From positions 42,558,927 to 42,622,926 of the forward strand of contig CM055101.1 in NCBI GenBank assembly GCA_029204225.1: 64,000 nucleotides of DNA, written 5' to 3'. This document shows, piece by piece, positions 51,172 through 62,406 of this stretch (positions within the stretch are counted from its first letter, which is position 1; the number at the start of each line of letters is the position of its first letter). The translations under genes were made by a program, and so were the position numbers. The notes below the pieces were generated by a model. That model was given only the letters and a program-made list of their open reading frames with translations. It had not been told where the DNA came from and ran no database searches. Source of the DNA: Diphasiastrum complanatum (lineage: Eukaryota > Streptophyta > Lycopodiopsida > Lycopodiales > Lycopodiaceae).

Positions 51172-51555
51172 TTGGATACCCCTTTAATTCTTGTAGATAC
51201 TACACATCCACCTCCTCCTCCTCCTCCAAATTTTTATACATATATAGATTTGGATTATTATCTTAAATTTGAGAAAGACATATCTGATGCTATAGATACA
51301 ATTGGTACTCCTTTTTGTTTTAGACTAGATGAACTTGATTTTAGTATTAATTTTAGAGTTCTAGATTGCTTGGATCTCAAAGACAAACGGGCATCTATCA
51401 GTGATCTTGTGATAGAGTTCGAGCTTACACTCTTGCAAAATGACATTGCAAGAGATTCATCCAATGAGTTGCTGGTGCTGAGTAACTTTCTGCTTCAGGC
51501 CTTCAAGGAGGATAATGACACATTGTCACAGTGTCTGACAAGTGGATTCAGCTAG
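51172..51555 (+). CDS. Unrecognised acidic ORF with poly-proline stretch (127 aa)
   Basis: Open frame beginning upstream of 51172 with no ATG (first open codon about 51155). It is in the same frame as the H3-like ORF but separated from it by three stops. It has seven consecutive prolines (about residues 12-18), then DLDYYLKFEKDISDAIDTIG, an acidic mostly helical region, and ends with TAG at 51553-51555, where the copia LTR begins. A bridging frame (51081-51266) overlaps both. The three stretches may once have been one C-terminal extension of the histone ORF. No family recognised. Confidence 0.35.
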   Translation: MDTPLILVDTTHPPPPPPPNFYTYIDLDYYLKFEKDISDAIDTIGTPFCFRLDELDFSINFRVLDCLDLKDKRASISDLVIEFELTLLQNDIARDSSNELLVLSNFLLQAFKEDNDTLSQCLTSGFS

Positions 51556-51836
51556 AATTAAAGTAGAATCACTGTGTTACTATACTGTGGGTCCTATCAG
51601 TTGATAAGGATCAGTTGGCCTCGCCACAAGGCAAGTCGACGGGACCCGCGTCCCGCCAACGGCAACCTGGGTCATGCATGGGTTGCCTGAGTGAACAACT
51701 ATATGTACAATGTGATTTCATTTTGAGAAATACAGTTGCTATGTGAGCTTGCTATGGAGAGTGTTTTTTGTCTGTGTTACTGTGTAGCATGATCTGTGTT
51801 CCTGTGCAAAGAAAATTCTAAGTTGGTATCAGAGCC
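51552..51836 (+). repeat. 5' LTR (about 270 bp) and PBS of element I
   Basis: Starts TAGAATTAAAGTAGAATC and ends just before TGGTATCAGAGCC, the initiator-Met PBS. Both limits are approximate, because the 3' LTR is missing and the ends are not canonical TG...CA. Confidence 0.7.
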
Positions 51837-52499
51837 ATACATGGAGTGTACACAGTGCAACATCGTCGTTGAAGAGAGCTTCGGGAGAATTGTCTTCTGA
51901 GAGTTCGGGGTTTACGGCGGGTTGAAGACGGAAAGAGAAGCACTGGTGCACGATTTCTAGTTTATAGAGACTTGCCAAGCTCAGCAGAGGGATTATTAGC
52001 CTGTGCATAGCATCAGACATGGAAAAATTTGGTGAAAAATTGACAATTTTGAAGCCAGTTGAAAATTGAAACCGGGGTTACGGTTTTTTATACATAACTG
52101 GTGATTTCTTCGCTGTTTGTGCACCATTTTGGATGTCGTAAGGACAAGAAAGAAACTAATTACATTGTCAACCAGCCATGGAGAGATTCTAAGGTTTATG
52201 TCAGAGATTTGTCTCCAGACAGTTAACCTAGCAGATTTGCAGTAAAAGGTGAAAAAAACACTTTGTCAAGTTGAGCTAAAATCACCGTTTCTCCACGGAA
52301 TTTCATGATTGAACACTCTACAGACTTGGTATCAGTAGGGCGACCGTGATTCAGGCCTCAGAACATGCTCAAATTGATCCAAAAATGAAATTGATCAAGC
52401 AAAAATCAGTTTGGGGAGGTGCGGCCATAGACAGAGAGGACCGTGGAGCTCACGCGCGACGAACGGGGCAACAACTTAGTGTTTTGAAGTGTCCAGCGA

Positions 52500-53990
52500 C
52501 TTCAGAAGTGTAGTTCGGCGCACCGATGCAAGATCACAAGTACATGTAGTGGACAGTCCACACGTGTGAAATTCAACATGGTATCAGAGCCTACCTAAGA
52601 TTACCATGCATTTTGATCCATTTGAGTGAAAACTATTCATCAATCTTGAGCTAGTAATTGTCAAGGCCCATTTTCCTAGCTATCTTGTTCAATTTTGGAT
52701 CAAAAGAGATCAAAAGGACATTGATTGAATCTGACCTGGTACTGTACGGAATCAGGTGCTCAGACACACACGTGTGAGGAACATCCAATTTCAGTTTGGG
52801 AGTTCTCTTTCATGTTTGATCCAAAAATCTTGCTAGATAGCTTATTTTGAAGCTATTTTTGTCTAGTTTCTGATGCAATCAGTTTCATTCCATTTGGTTG
52901 AGCCAATCAAAAGTTATAAGCTTTTGAAGAGGGTTAGGTAGGGCACCTAGACCTGGGTGGACACATTTGGTTTGGTCAAGAGATTGCTTGTTTGATCCAA
53001 AATCACAGTTGAATGCTTACCAATCTCATCTGTATGTGATCTAGGCACTGTTTTGAGATCTTAGCCATTTTGTTTCATGCAATATCATTGTATTTGAGTC
53101 AAATTTGGTTTCTTAGTGTATTTCACACGTGCTAAGAGTGTTTGATCCTAACTTTGCCCATACTCCATCATTTGATGTGAAGTAGATCTAGTTTTGGAGA
53201 GATTGAGATAGCTAGTGATAATCATCTCACAGTTTGTTGCAAGGTCTTGCATAGGAGATGGTAGCACATCATTATTGGATCCTATAGTGAGAGAGAAGCA
53301 ACATTTTTTGTTCATCACCTTTATTTATCTTCACTTTACATGAATTCAATGAGTTCATACTTGTTGCAACCAAGTGAGAGATTGTCTACTTCCAATTATT
53401 CAATATGGAAGTTGAGGATGGAGTCCATCTTGATACTCCAAGATGTGATGGACATTGTACTTGGGATTGAGGAGGAGCCTCAAGTCCTTCAAGAAGTACA
53501 AAAATACAAGAAGAGAGCTAGGATGGCTCTCCACTACATTAAGATGATTGTCTCTAATGAGATATTGAGGGAGATTGGTGATTGTTCTACATCCAAGGAA
53601 GCTTGGGATTGTCTCAAGTCCATATATGAGGCTAAGACACCTCTAGGCTCCTCACTCTTAGAAATCAAATATTCCAAAGTAGTCAAAAGAGTGATGAGAG
53701 TGCATCTAATTATGTTTTGAGAGTCAAGGATATTCATAGGGAGCTTGCATGTATTGGTGACTCAATCAATCAAAGTGAGCAAGTCCAAGTCATTCTCAAT
53801 GGCTTGAGAGATGAATATGACAACCTTGTCCACTCCTATGCCATTAAGGAGGAGCTACCAAGTTTGGAGGCCCTTCAAAGTGTGCTTATTTTTGAAGAAT
53901 CAAGACAAGAGTACAAACTCTTGAGGATGGACAAGCTATCACTCCAGAGTGATTGCAGCGGAGAAAATTTTCGGAGTGCGCCAAAAGTGA
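52500..53990 (+). mobile_element. Copia fragment J nested in the leader of element I (LTR end, PBS, gag)
   Basis: A second PBS, TGGTATCAGAGCC at 52579-52591, follows an LTR end ...GAAATTCAACA. Then come a ~750-bp leader and gag from 53340 (LLQPSERLSTSNYSIWKLRM ... CSTSKEAWDCL), with a frameshift near 53690 and the second half LRVKDIHRELACIGDS...SYAIKEELPSLEAL. Homology to the gags of elements A and B shows the same family. The fragment ends near 53945, where element I leader sequence resumes. The left limit (about 52500) is uncertain. Confidence 0.75.
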
Positions 53991-54197
53991 TCTCACCATT
54001 CCACTGGGCACGTAGTTGGGAGTTGACGATTGAGTGCATTTCGGAAGGCGACGCCGATTTGGCTTTCAAATTGGTGGGAAAGCGGCGAGTGGCCTGGTAA
54101 GGGAAAAAGTGCAGGTCATTATTTTCAACTTCTGATATCACAGTTGGCCTCGGCATACTGCTTTTAGCCTACGACAGAAATTTCAAGCAGTTTTGCG

Positions 54198-54780
54198 ATG
54201 GCAAACATGGGAGAGTCCATTTTGAGTGAAAGTAGCAAATTGGATGGGATTTCCAACTATGCAGTGTGGAAATTCAAAATGAAAAACATACTGATGGAGA
54301 AAGAGATGTGGGAAGTCGTCACAGGTGATGAGAGAAGGCCGCCAAATGAAGCGGATATCAAAGTGTTCGACAAAAATATGAGAAAAGCCTTGACCTTCAT
54401 TAACTTGTCAGTGAAGGATCACATCAGTACCCACATTTGTGATGCTGTTACACCTAGACAGGCATGGGATGTGCTAAAGGAGCAGTTCAAGACGTCAAAT
54501 CCGTCAAGAATCATGTTTCTGAAGTCAAAGCTGAATAGTGCCCGAATGGAACAAGGAAAGCACATTCAGACGTACATGACTAGAATCAAGACAATGAGGG
54601 ATGAACTGCATTCTATTGGTGAGCGCATACTGATGTAGAGTTGGTGAACAATGCATTGTGCGGCATTGTAGAACCCTATCAGATGTTTGTGAGCGGAATA
54701 GCATCAAGAGAAAGATTGCCAACCTTTGACGAGCTCACATGAATCTTGATGCAGGAAGAGCAATGGCGAGAAATGGTGAA
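54198..54780 (+). pseudogene. Copia gag of element I
   Basis: ATG at 54198 (MANMGESILSESSKLDGI..NYAVWKFKM) with the usual AWDVLKEQFKTSNPSRIM and RMEQGKHIQTYMTRIKTMRD. The frame is lost at about 54630 by a small indel (GERI/LM then stop) and resumes as DVELVNNALCGIVEPYQMF. A TGA at about 54738 follows. The Lys-rich linker after it has no CCHC knuckle, although this copia group normally carries one before the protease; it appears deleted between about 54830 and 54915. Confidence 0.85.
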
Positions 54781-54812
54781 AGCTAGACGTCAAAATACTG
54801 ACGATCAAGCAG

Positions 54813-57800
54813 TTGCGACACGCCAAAAACAAGGCAAGGGCAAGGGCAAGAAGAAGTCTAAACAACAATTTGCCAAGATTCCTGGCAAAACAAGGCAAGG
54901 GAAAACCAAAGCAAGCAGGTAACCTTGTCGATGAGGGTGAGATTGAAGACTTTAGCATCTTCATATCTACATTGTCATCTAATCAAGATGATCAAGCGTG
55001 GTATATTGACTCGGGAGCCACAAGACACATGACAGGTAACAAGAATTGGTTCAGTAGCTTGAAAGTGTTGGATAATGGAACATCCGTTTCACAAGCAAAT
55101 GGCGATGTGTGCAAGATCAAGGAAATAGGCACTGTTTCAATCCAACTACCTGATGGCAAAAGCAGGATGATCAGGGAGGTACTTTACGTACCAGGTTTGA
55201 AGAAAAATCTACTTTCTATTGGAGTCATTACTGATCAAAAGTTGAAAGTAGAATTTGCCCATGATCGTTGCTTTGTGAAAGATGTGAACCAAAAGTTCAA
55301 AGTTATTGCGGATGGAGTAAGGGAGCCCAATACAAAATTGTACAGGTTGAATGCTACAATCGAGGGGCAACATGGACTTGTATTGTCCATTCCATTGCAA
55401 ACTGAGTTGTGGCATAAGAGGCTTGGTCACTTGAACCTAGGAAGCCTGAGTTTGATGAGGAAATTGGAGATGGTAACATGATTGCCTACCATAGAAGATC
55501 ACTTGAAATCGATGTGCGAATCTTGTGTATATGGGAAGCAGCATCGAGAGAAGTTCAATAAAGGGGGTGTTGCAAGAGCAAAGAACATCCTGGATTTAAT
55601 CCACACAGATTTATGCGGGCCTATGAGGACCATGTCCTTAGGTAAAGCCTTCTATTTCATGACCTTTATTGATGATATGTCACGTAAGACATGGATCTAC
55701 TTCTTAAAGAAGAAATCAGATGCATTTGACAACTTCAAGAGCTTCAAAGCATTGGTCGAAAATCAGACAGGTAGGAAGATCAAAGTCCTAAGATCAGATA
55801 GTGGAGGTGAGTACAAGTCTAATGACTTCAATAATCTTTGTGATCAATGTGGGATTAAAAGAAAATTTACGCAAGCTCATACTCCTAATCTCAATGGTGT
55901 AGCTGAGCGCAAGAATCGTACGATTGTGGAAAGTGCCAGATCTATGCTAGCTGAGATGAAACTACCAAAATATTTTTGGTCAGAAGCATGCAGTACGGCA
56001 GTCTATCTTCAAAATAGAAGTCCTACCATTGCAATACCAGAGATAACACCTGAGGAAGCATTCACGAAGAAGAAACCAAAAGTGAACCACTTGCGAATCT
56101 TTGGATGTAAGGCCTTTGTACACATTCCTAAGGAAGAGAGACGTAAACTTCATATAAAAGCTATCAAGTGTATATTCCTTGGATATGATGATTGTGTGAA
56201 AGGCTATAGATGTTTTGATCTAGTGGAAAACAAAATCCATGTAAGTCGTGATGTTATCTTTGATGAATCCAAGATGTATGAAGACGAGGATGCTGAGAAA
56301 ATAGATACATCCAATGGAAAAGATGGTATAGTGAGGATACCATCTGATGATGATCCATTCATTGACCTTCCAAGTGATGAAAAAGAGGATACATCTCAAG
56401 ATACTACTACTCAACCTCAAGAAACAGGTTGGAGAGGTAGGGACAAACCTTTTGGTGCAAGAAGAATTGAAGTTGCAAGTGACAAACGCAAGGAGAAGGA
56501 TGTACCGTGGGATACATTTTCACCAGGAAGCCGATCACCTGACAGGAAGCTCCCTAAGTGGTTTGAGAGATTGTTGGAGAGCCGCGACATGGATGACTTT
56601 CCAGGATCATCTAGCCAGGGAGAGCTACGAAGATCAACAAGAGAGAAGACACAACCTGAAAGCTATGAAGCAAATTATGCTCTCCTATCTAGCATTATTC
56701 AAAGCAAAGAACCTTCGACTTATGGTGAAGCGAAGGATGATGACATTTGGGTCAAGGCCATGGGAGAGGAGATGGAGTCAATTGTTAAGCATAGCACATG
56801 GGACTTAGTAGATCCACCAGTTGGCAAGAAACCCATTGGTTGCAAATGGGTATACAAGACAGATGGAAGTATAGCAAAGCACAAGGCAAGATTGGTGATC
56901 AAAGGGTATGCACAAAGTAAAGGCATTGACTATGAGGAGACCTTTGCGCTAGTATGTAAGTGGAATACTCTACGTCTACTTGTTGCTTTAGCTTCACATT
57001 TTGGTTGGCCTTTGCATCAGATGGATGTGAAATCTGCTTTTCTAAATGGTGAGCTAGAAGAAGAGGTGTTCATAGATCAACTTGAAGGCTTTGTAATGAA
57101 GGGACATGAAAATAAAGTATGTTGCTTGAAGAAAGCGCTTTATGGTCTTAAACAGGCACCATGTGCGTGGTATAGCAGGATTGATGCCTACTTTCGTTCA
57201 AATGGGATGGTGAGAACACACTCTGATCCAAATCTATATGTCTTATGCTTTGATGGTGTGGTTGCTTTGATTGCTCTTTATGTTGATGACTTGATTATTA
57301 CGGAAAATAATCAAGAGATGATAGATATGATCAAGAAAGACCTCATGGAACAATTCGAGATGACAAATCTTAGCCTGATGCATTATTGCCTTGGAGTAGA
57401 GGTGTGGCAAAAAGGACACGAAGTGGGTTTAACACAGGTGAAGTATGTCAAAGAGATGCTGCACAGGTTTAGGTTGCAGGATTGCAAACTAGTAAATACT
57501 CCCGTTGAACTAGGTAAAAAGCTTTCTAAGCTTGATGAGTCACAACCATTTGATGCTACACTGTATAGGCAGTTAGTAGGGAGCTTGATTTACCTTACCA
57601 CGACTAGACCAGATATATGCTATGTTGTTGGCATTGTAAGTCAGTTTATGGCAGCACCTACGGAAACACATTGGAAGGCAGCTAAACGCATTTTGCGTTA
57701 TGTGAAAGGCACTTCAGATTATGGCTTGATTTATAGGAAGCATGATGGGTTACCTAAGTTGTGTGGCTATGTGGATGCGGATTGGGGTGGTGACTATGAT

Positions 57801-58225
57801 GATCGTAGATCAACCACAGGGTATGTATTCCAGTTTTGTCGTAGTTGCTTTTCCTGGTCTAGTAAGAAGCAAAGTACAATTGCTCTATCCACCACAGAAG
57901 CAGAGTATAAGGCAATGTGTAGTGCAGCACATGAAGCTATATGGTAGAGACAAATCTTGGAAGAAATTGGCATGAAGTAGAAAAATCCCACGACATTACA
58001 TAGCGACAGTCAGAGTGGCATTCAGCTAGCAAAGAATCCAGTGTTCCATGTGAGAACTAAACACATGAGATTCAATATCACTTTATACGTGAGAGGCTGC
58101 TGAGTCGTGAAATTCATGTTGTTCATTGTAGCACAGAAGAACAACTGGCTGATATTTTCACTAAGCCACTTGTTGGAGAAAAGTTTGATAAGTTTAGATC
58201 AAATCTTTTTGTACTTAAAGTTTGT
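54813..58225 (+). pseudogene. Copia pol of element I: protease, integrase, RT, RNase H
   Basis: 54813-55481: protease with WYIDSGATRHMTG (catalytic Asp at residue 66) and pre-integrase LWHKRLGHLN. A single in-frame TGA (55479-55481) separates it from an 821-codon frame to 57947. That frame has integrase zinc residues CESC, catalytic Asp43, Asp106 (RSDSGGEY) and Glu142 (NGVAERKNR), with 35 residues between the second Asp and Glu; the IN C-terminus IFLGYDDCVKGYRCFD; RT KGYAQSKGIDYEETF and VKSAFLNGELEEEVFI with YVDD intact at residues 600-603; RNase H SSKKQSTIALSTTEAEYKA. A TAG after HEAIW (57945) and two later stops break RNase H. Otherwise it is well preserved, implying fairly recent activity. 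Confidence 0.92.
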
Positions 58226-58276
58226 TGACTGTATAAAAAGTAGACTCTACTTTAAGGGAGAAAGTTAGAATTAAAG

Positions 58277-58604
58277 GAATATTTCTCATTGTAGATAATG
58301 CTTATCTCCATTCGGTTTGTGTGACCATTTAGTTCAAAGTCTTGATCCAGTGGTATCCATGTACCTTTAATTTTCTTGTATCTCTAGCTATTTTCAAAGT
58401 TTGGGTGCCAAAAATCTCTCTGATATGATACTTAATTTCAATTTTTTGTATCACATTTAATCTAATGTGAATGCCAACATAGTCACAGTTACTACGTATA
58501 CCATATTTTATGTAACTATACATACTATATTTCTATAACTATAACTAGTATAGTTAGAAATTTTCATTATACTAACCAGCATAGTCAAGTAAATTTATCT
58601 TGAG
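58277..58604. other. No recognised gene
   Basis: AT-rich sequence directly after the truncated copia 3' end; contains TATAACTATAACTAGTATAG-like low-complexity stretches. Confidence 0.4.
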
Positions 58605-58850
58605 GTATTGACGTCGGGCAGATTAGCACGTGTCGGGCAGGAAGAAGAAACCAATGGGATACGTCCATGCTGCCCGGACACAAATTTCAAAGTTTTCTAT
58701 ATTGCATCTTTATTTTTAGTTAATTTGAATTATGTTACGTAGATTTCAAATCTGTGCATTTTGATTGGGCCTGGTGACGGTCGAAACTAAAGAAAAAAAA
58801 TAAAAGTATATTTACAAAGGGTCTTTTTGATATTGAGAACTCCTCTAATG
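58605..58850. mobile_element. Right end of a second copy of the 20-kb TIR element
   Basis: Ends GAACTCCTCTAATG at 58850, as at 22105, preceded by GGGTCTTTTT and, further in, GACGGTCGAAACTAAAGAAA matching GACGG...GAAACTAAGAAAA near 21980. It also has CGGGCAG words as in the first copy. The left terminus was not found, so this copy is truncated or much diverged. Confidence 0.6.
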
Positions 58851-60093
58851 CTCTCTCATGAAAATAAGAAGATATGTGTTTGAACTCACATTCTAAAAAC
58901 TAAATCCTTTGCATATAAAATGTATTTCCATGATTTTACAATATCTCACAATATTCTAGTTGTCCATTATACCCATTGCTATTCAATTAGTTCATAAATG
59001 CATTAGTTTTTAAAGCAAACTTCATTTCCTTTATGGATTTGATGTTCGAATCTCCACTCTAGTTCCATACTTCCACAATGGACAATTGAGAATGTGTCTT
59101 TGATGCATTACTTGCACATCACATTTGATGCGAGTGCACCACATTCTTTCTTGAGATTAATAAAATTGCAAAAAAGTGAGCTTATAAAATCATTGCATTA
59201 TCCATCATACAATACACTAAATTGAGTTCACATGTACTTATCTTATTGACATATCAGCCCTGGTCACTAGACTCTGTGTGTGATGAGTTGCACTAACATA
59301 CATGGATAAGCTTTGAGAGGTTTTAAGCATTCTCTGAAGAACGCGAGATGCAAATCTTTGAAATTTTACAAGGATGCTTTGTATTTTAAGTTTTTTTGCT
59401 TAAGATTTACTCAAATAGCTAGTTGACATTTTCTCACACTCCCTCTTCAACTCTACTTGCTATTTTAACCACACTACTTTAATCCAACTTAAGAATGATC
59501 CCCATACTAAGAATAGATCTCCTCTCAATGATGATGTAATGCTAAAAATAGAAACATTCATAATTGATATGGATAATAGTGTCCATATTGGATGCTTTAC
59601 TGATTTCTTACATCAATTTTATATATCAAGATGAAACTAGTAGATGAAGAACAAAATAGAATGTAAATGTTTCCACCTTTGATATCTCTTAAAAACAATA
59701 ACAACCAAGCAATAAATGTGAGTGATCAACAAATTCTTGCATGCCTCTTCCATATTCCACTTCATTTGAAGTGTATGTGTCCAAACTCCCATATACGAGC
59801 CTCCATTGCCACCTTGCCATAAAGAACCATCAACCCTTCAAAATCCATGAGTTAAAGAGTACAAGAATGATGCTAATCCAGCTCCACACGACTCCATATC
59901 ACTAGTAGGTAGCACTATTCCATCTTCATGATCCATTTGATAGAAGAAAATTACCATAGATTCACCAGAAATTGACAAGTTATAAATAGGTTGAGACACT
60001 TTCATTATGTGATCTCTCTCATTTCATGATGAGTTGAAGAGAAGTAGCTACACATTGTCTACTTGCTCTCTCAGGCTTCTCTCTCTCTCTCAG

Positions 60094-60095
<2 letters not shown>
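58851..60095. other. No recognised gene
   Basis: AT-rich sequence with only short random ORFs and no domain or repeat I could support. Confidence 0.4.

Positions 60096-60189
<94 letters not shown>
60096..60189. repeat. (CT)n microsatellite, ~47 units
   Basis: Uninterrupted CT tract preceded by two shorter CT runs broken by CAGGCTT/CAGACTT (60065-60095). Confidence 0.98.
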
Positions 60190-60191
<2 letters not shown>

Positions 60192-61700
60192 GCCAAGTTT
60201 TAGTACACTAATGAAGTTGTTCTCCTTCATGGATGAGATCTTCACTATGTGCTAAAGTCAAGCTTTCAATCTTGTATGGACCATTTATGTACTTTGGAAG
60301 AAAAATCAGGATGCATCTATCAAGGTTCATACTATACATATCAAAGTGCAGGATGCAACATATATCTTGTAGGATATGTGAATGCAAATAGCTAAGAATA
60401 ACATAAAAATGGTTAAGATCAAACACAATTCTATGCTAACCAAATATGTTCATATAGAAGAGAGATATTTGAGATCTAAAATTGGCAAGATTTTGAAGGA
60501 TTCTAAGGTACTTAGAATTGGAAAATACCAAAAAGGTATCACCAAGATATGTTGGTTTATAGATCTTGCAAAGGGATGAAGGTGCTCTTCTCCCCTTTTA
60601 GATGGAGCTTGATTTGCCACCATGTTGCCAGCACAAGGTCATAGAGGCCTTCAAGGTGGTTTTTTTGGTTCCTAAAGGACTTCACAAGTTGAGCTGCTAG
60701 GGGCGATTACTTAGGGAAAGTGGGCCATAAGGTTGTGGTCAACATTTACCGGCTTTGGTCTGAAAGAGGTCATGTGCTTGTCATGTCACTTGAAAAGTCA
60801 TAAAAATGGGTGGTAAGAGAAAGGGGTTAGACAATCTTATAAGTCGCTAGTATGGATACACCTTAAATATGATTGCACATAGATGATGATACGTGATGCA
60901 AGGTGAGATCATTCAACATGGTTATGGCAACCCCGCAATTAATGAGTTACGTAGCACTTCTCTCAAGTGGGCTCCAAAGGAATCCATTGCAGGCTTGGAG
61001 TTTGTGAGTTGCAATGTAGTTCAATGGCCCCTGTGCCTTTAAATGAAGGGCAAGAAAACCCTTTAAGTGTTACTTGAAGGCCACTTGCAAAATGTGCTCT
61101 TCAAGTTAAAGTGCCTAATGAATTGGTGGTGACACTAAGTCTATAAGCAAAAGCAAAAAACATAGTAGACCATTCCTAGATTTGTTGAATGTGCTTTTTG
61201 TAAAAATCTTAGCCCATTTGCAGATTTGTTGTAAATGTGCCTTTTGTTGTTGTAGATGTAAAATGTGTTTGAAGGGTACAAAACTAAATGGGATTGCATT
61301 TGAAAGACAAAAAGGTGAGCTAGGAGTAGGAGGCAAGCTGAAAGTTGTTAGAAAATGCCCTCTAAATTCCAACAAGGCCATCCCGATTCCTGGGCCAGGG
61401 GCCAAGACCAATCACCGAGGTATGCATGAGTCATTGTTAAGGTTAGAGAGCAGTGGGCAGGCTTTTAACGTCACAATGTCAACTATGTGTCGTGAGCCTC
61501 TATTAATGCAGGTGTATATATATACATATATACATAATATATATATGTGTTTGTTGCTAAAAGGAAAAGGGTTAAAATTGAGTAGATATGTGTATATAGA
61601 TAAACTTTGATCATGTACAACAGAAGGTGGGAGGCAGTTTCAACGTCCGTCGCCACCTTTTGAATTATGGGCCTGGCGAGACACGCGGCGTGAGATTCAT
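60190..61700. other. No recognised gene; short TA-rich run near 61511-61550
   Basis: Short ORFs at 60382-60579 and 61182-61610 show no domain. A TATATACATATATACATA run at about 61515 is low complexity. Confidence 0.4.
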
Positions 61701-62406
61701 GTCCCTCACCTCATAAATGGAACGTGACCATGTTCTAAATGACAGACACGCCACCACCATATTGGGCCACATCCGTAACGGCCACCAACACAACCCAATA
61801 CACATACATATTAAAAACTCTCTAATTAGGGTTTCATTTTCTCTTAATTTGAGTGTTAAAAGATGCACACCATACGGTCTTCTCTTGGGACAGCTTCCTG
61901 TCATCTACCTCCTCCTCATATTTCGATCAACCTTGCCTTTGGCTTGCCATATCTGTATCCTCATCTGCTTATGTGGGTGTTGCCGACAACTACTTCCCTT
62001 CCTTCCTGCCTTTCCTCGCCCTTGGCCCCGCCTGCTGCCTGCCTCCTTGCGCTTTGTGCCTCCGGGTAACGCTCAGTCACCGGACCGGTTGTGGTCTAGC
62101 AGCTGCCTGGCGATCAAGTGTGGGCTGGTCTTGGGAGGTATGAGCTTTGAAGGATGTGGTTGATGGATCCATGATGGTAGAAAATTGCGTTGGAAGCGAT
62201 CGTCTCGGATCGTGAGCTTTGATGGTCTAGTGACTAGTCTAGGAATCCAAAGATTCGGTTGCTTTTCGTTGTAGGTTAGGTCGCCTGCTGGCAAAGCTCG
62301 TTCCAGGCTGAAATTCAGGTGAGGCTGGGAGGAGATACGGAAATTGGGACGTTCGAATTGGTGCTAGAAAGGACTTGGAGCTGCTGTTGAGCAGATTGGC
62401 AGATCG
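61700..62406 (+). promoter_or_regulatory. Probable promoter and 5' untranslated exon of the LBD gene
   Basis: GC content rises and the sequence loses repeat character. A TATA-like TATTAAAAA lies at 61809-61817, and a telo-box element (TTAGGGTTT, complement of AAACCCTAA) at 61826-61834, followed by a C/T-rich leader typical of plant 5' UTRs. A donor-like ATCG/GTAAGG sits at 62406/62407. If used, the intron would end at TTTTTGTAG (63930), two bases before the LBD start codon. The ORFs here lack any domain. Inference from position and signals only. Confidence 0.4.

Larger units (their letters stand above)
51552..58276 (+). mobile_element. Ty1/copia element I, near full length, 3' LTR lost
   Basis: Order on the plus strand: 5' LTR (51552-51823), PBS TGGTATCAGAGCC (51824-51836), leader, nested copia fragment (~52500-53945), gag (54198-54780), protease-integrase-RT-RNase H (54813-58225), polypurine tract AAGGGAGAAAG (58254-58264). 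The first ~12 bp after the tract (TTAGAATTAAAG) match the 5' LTR start (CTAGAATTAAAG), after which homology ends, so the 3' LTR is deleted or replaced. Several nonsense and frameshift changes make it defective. Confidence 0.88.

Noticed and set aside
61717-62163. Overlapping ORFs of 148, 96 and 68 codons
   Set aside because: Three frames are open together because the region is C/T-rich; better explained as a 5' leader of the LBD gene. No domain seen.
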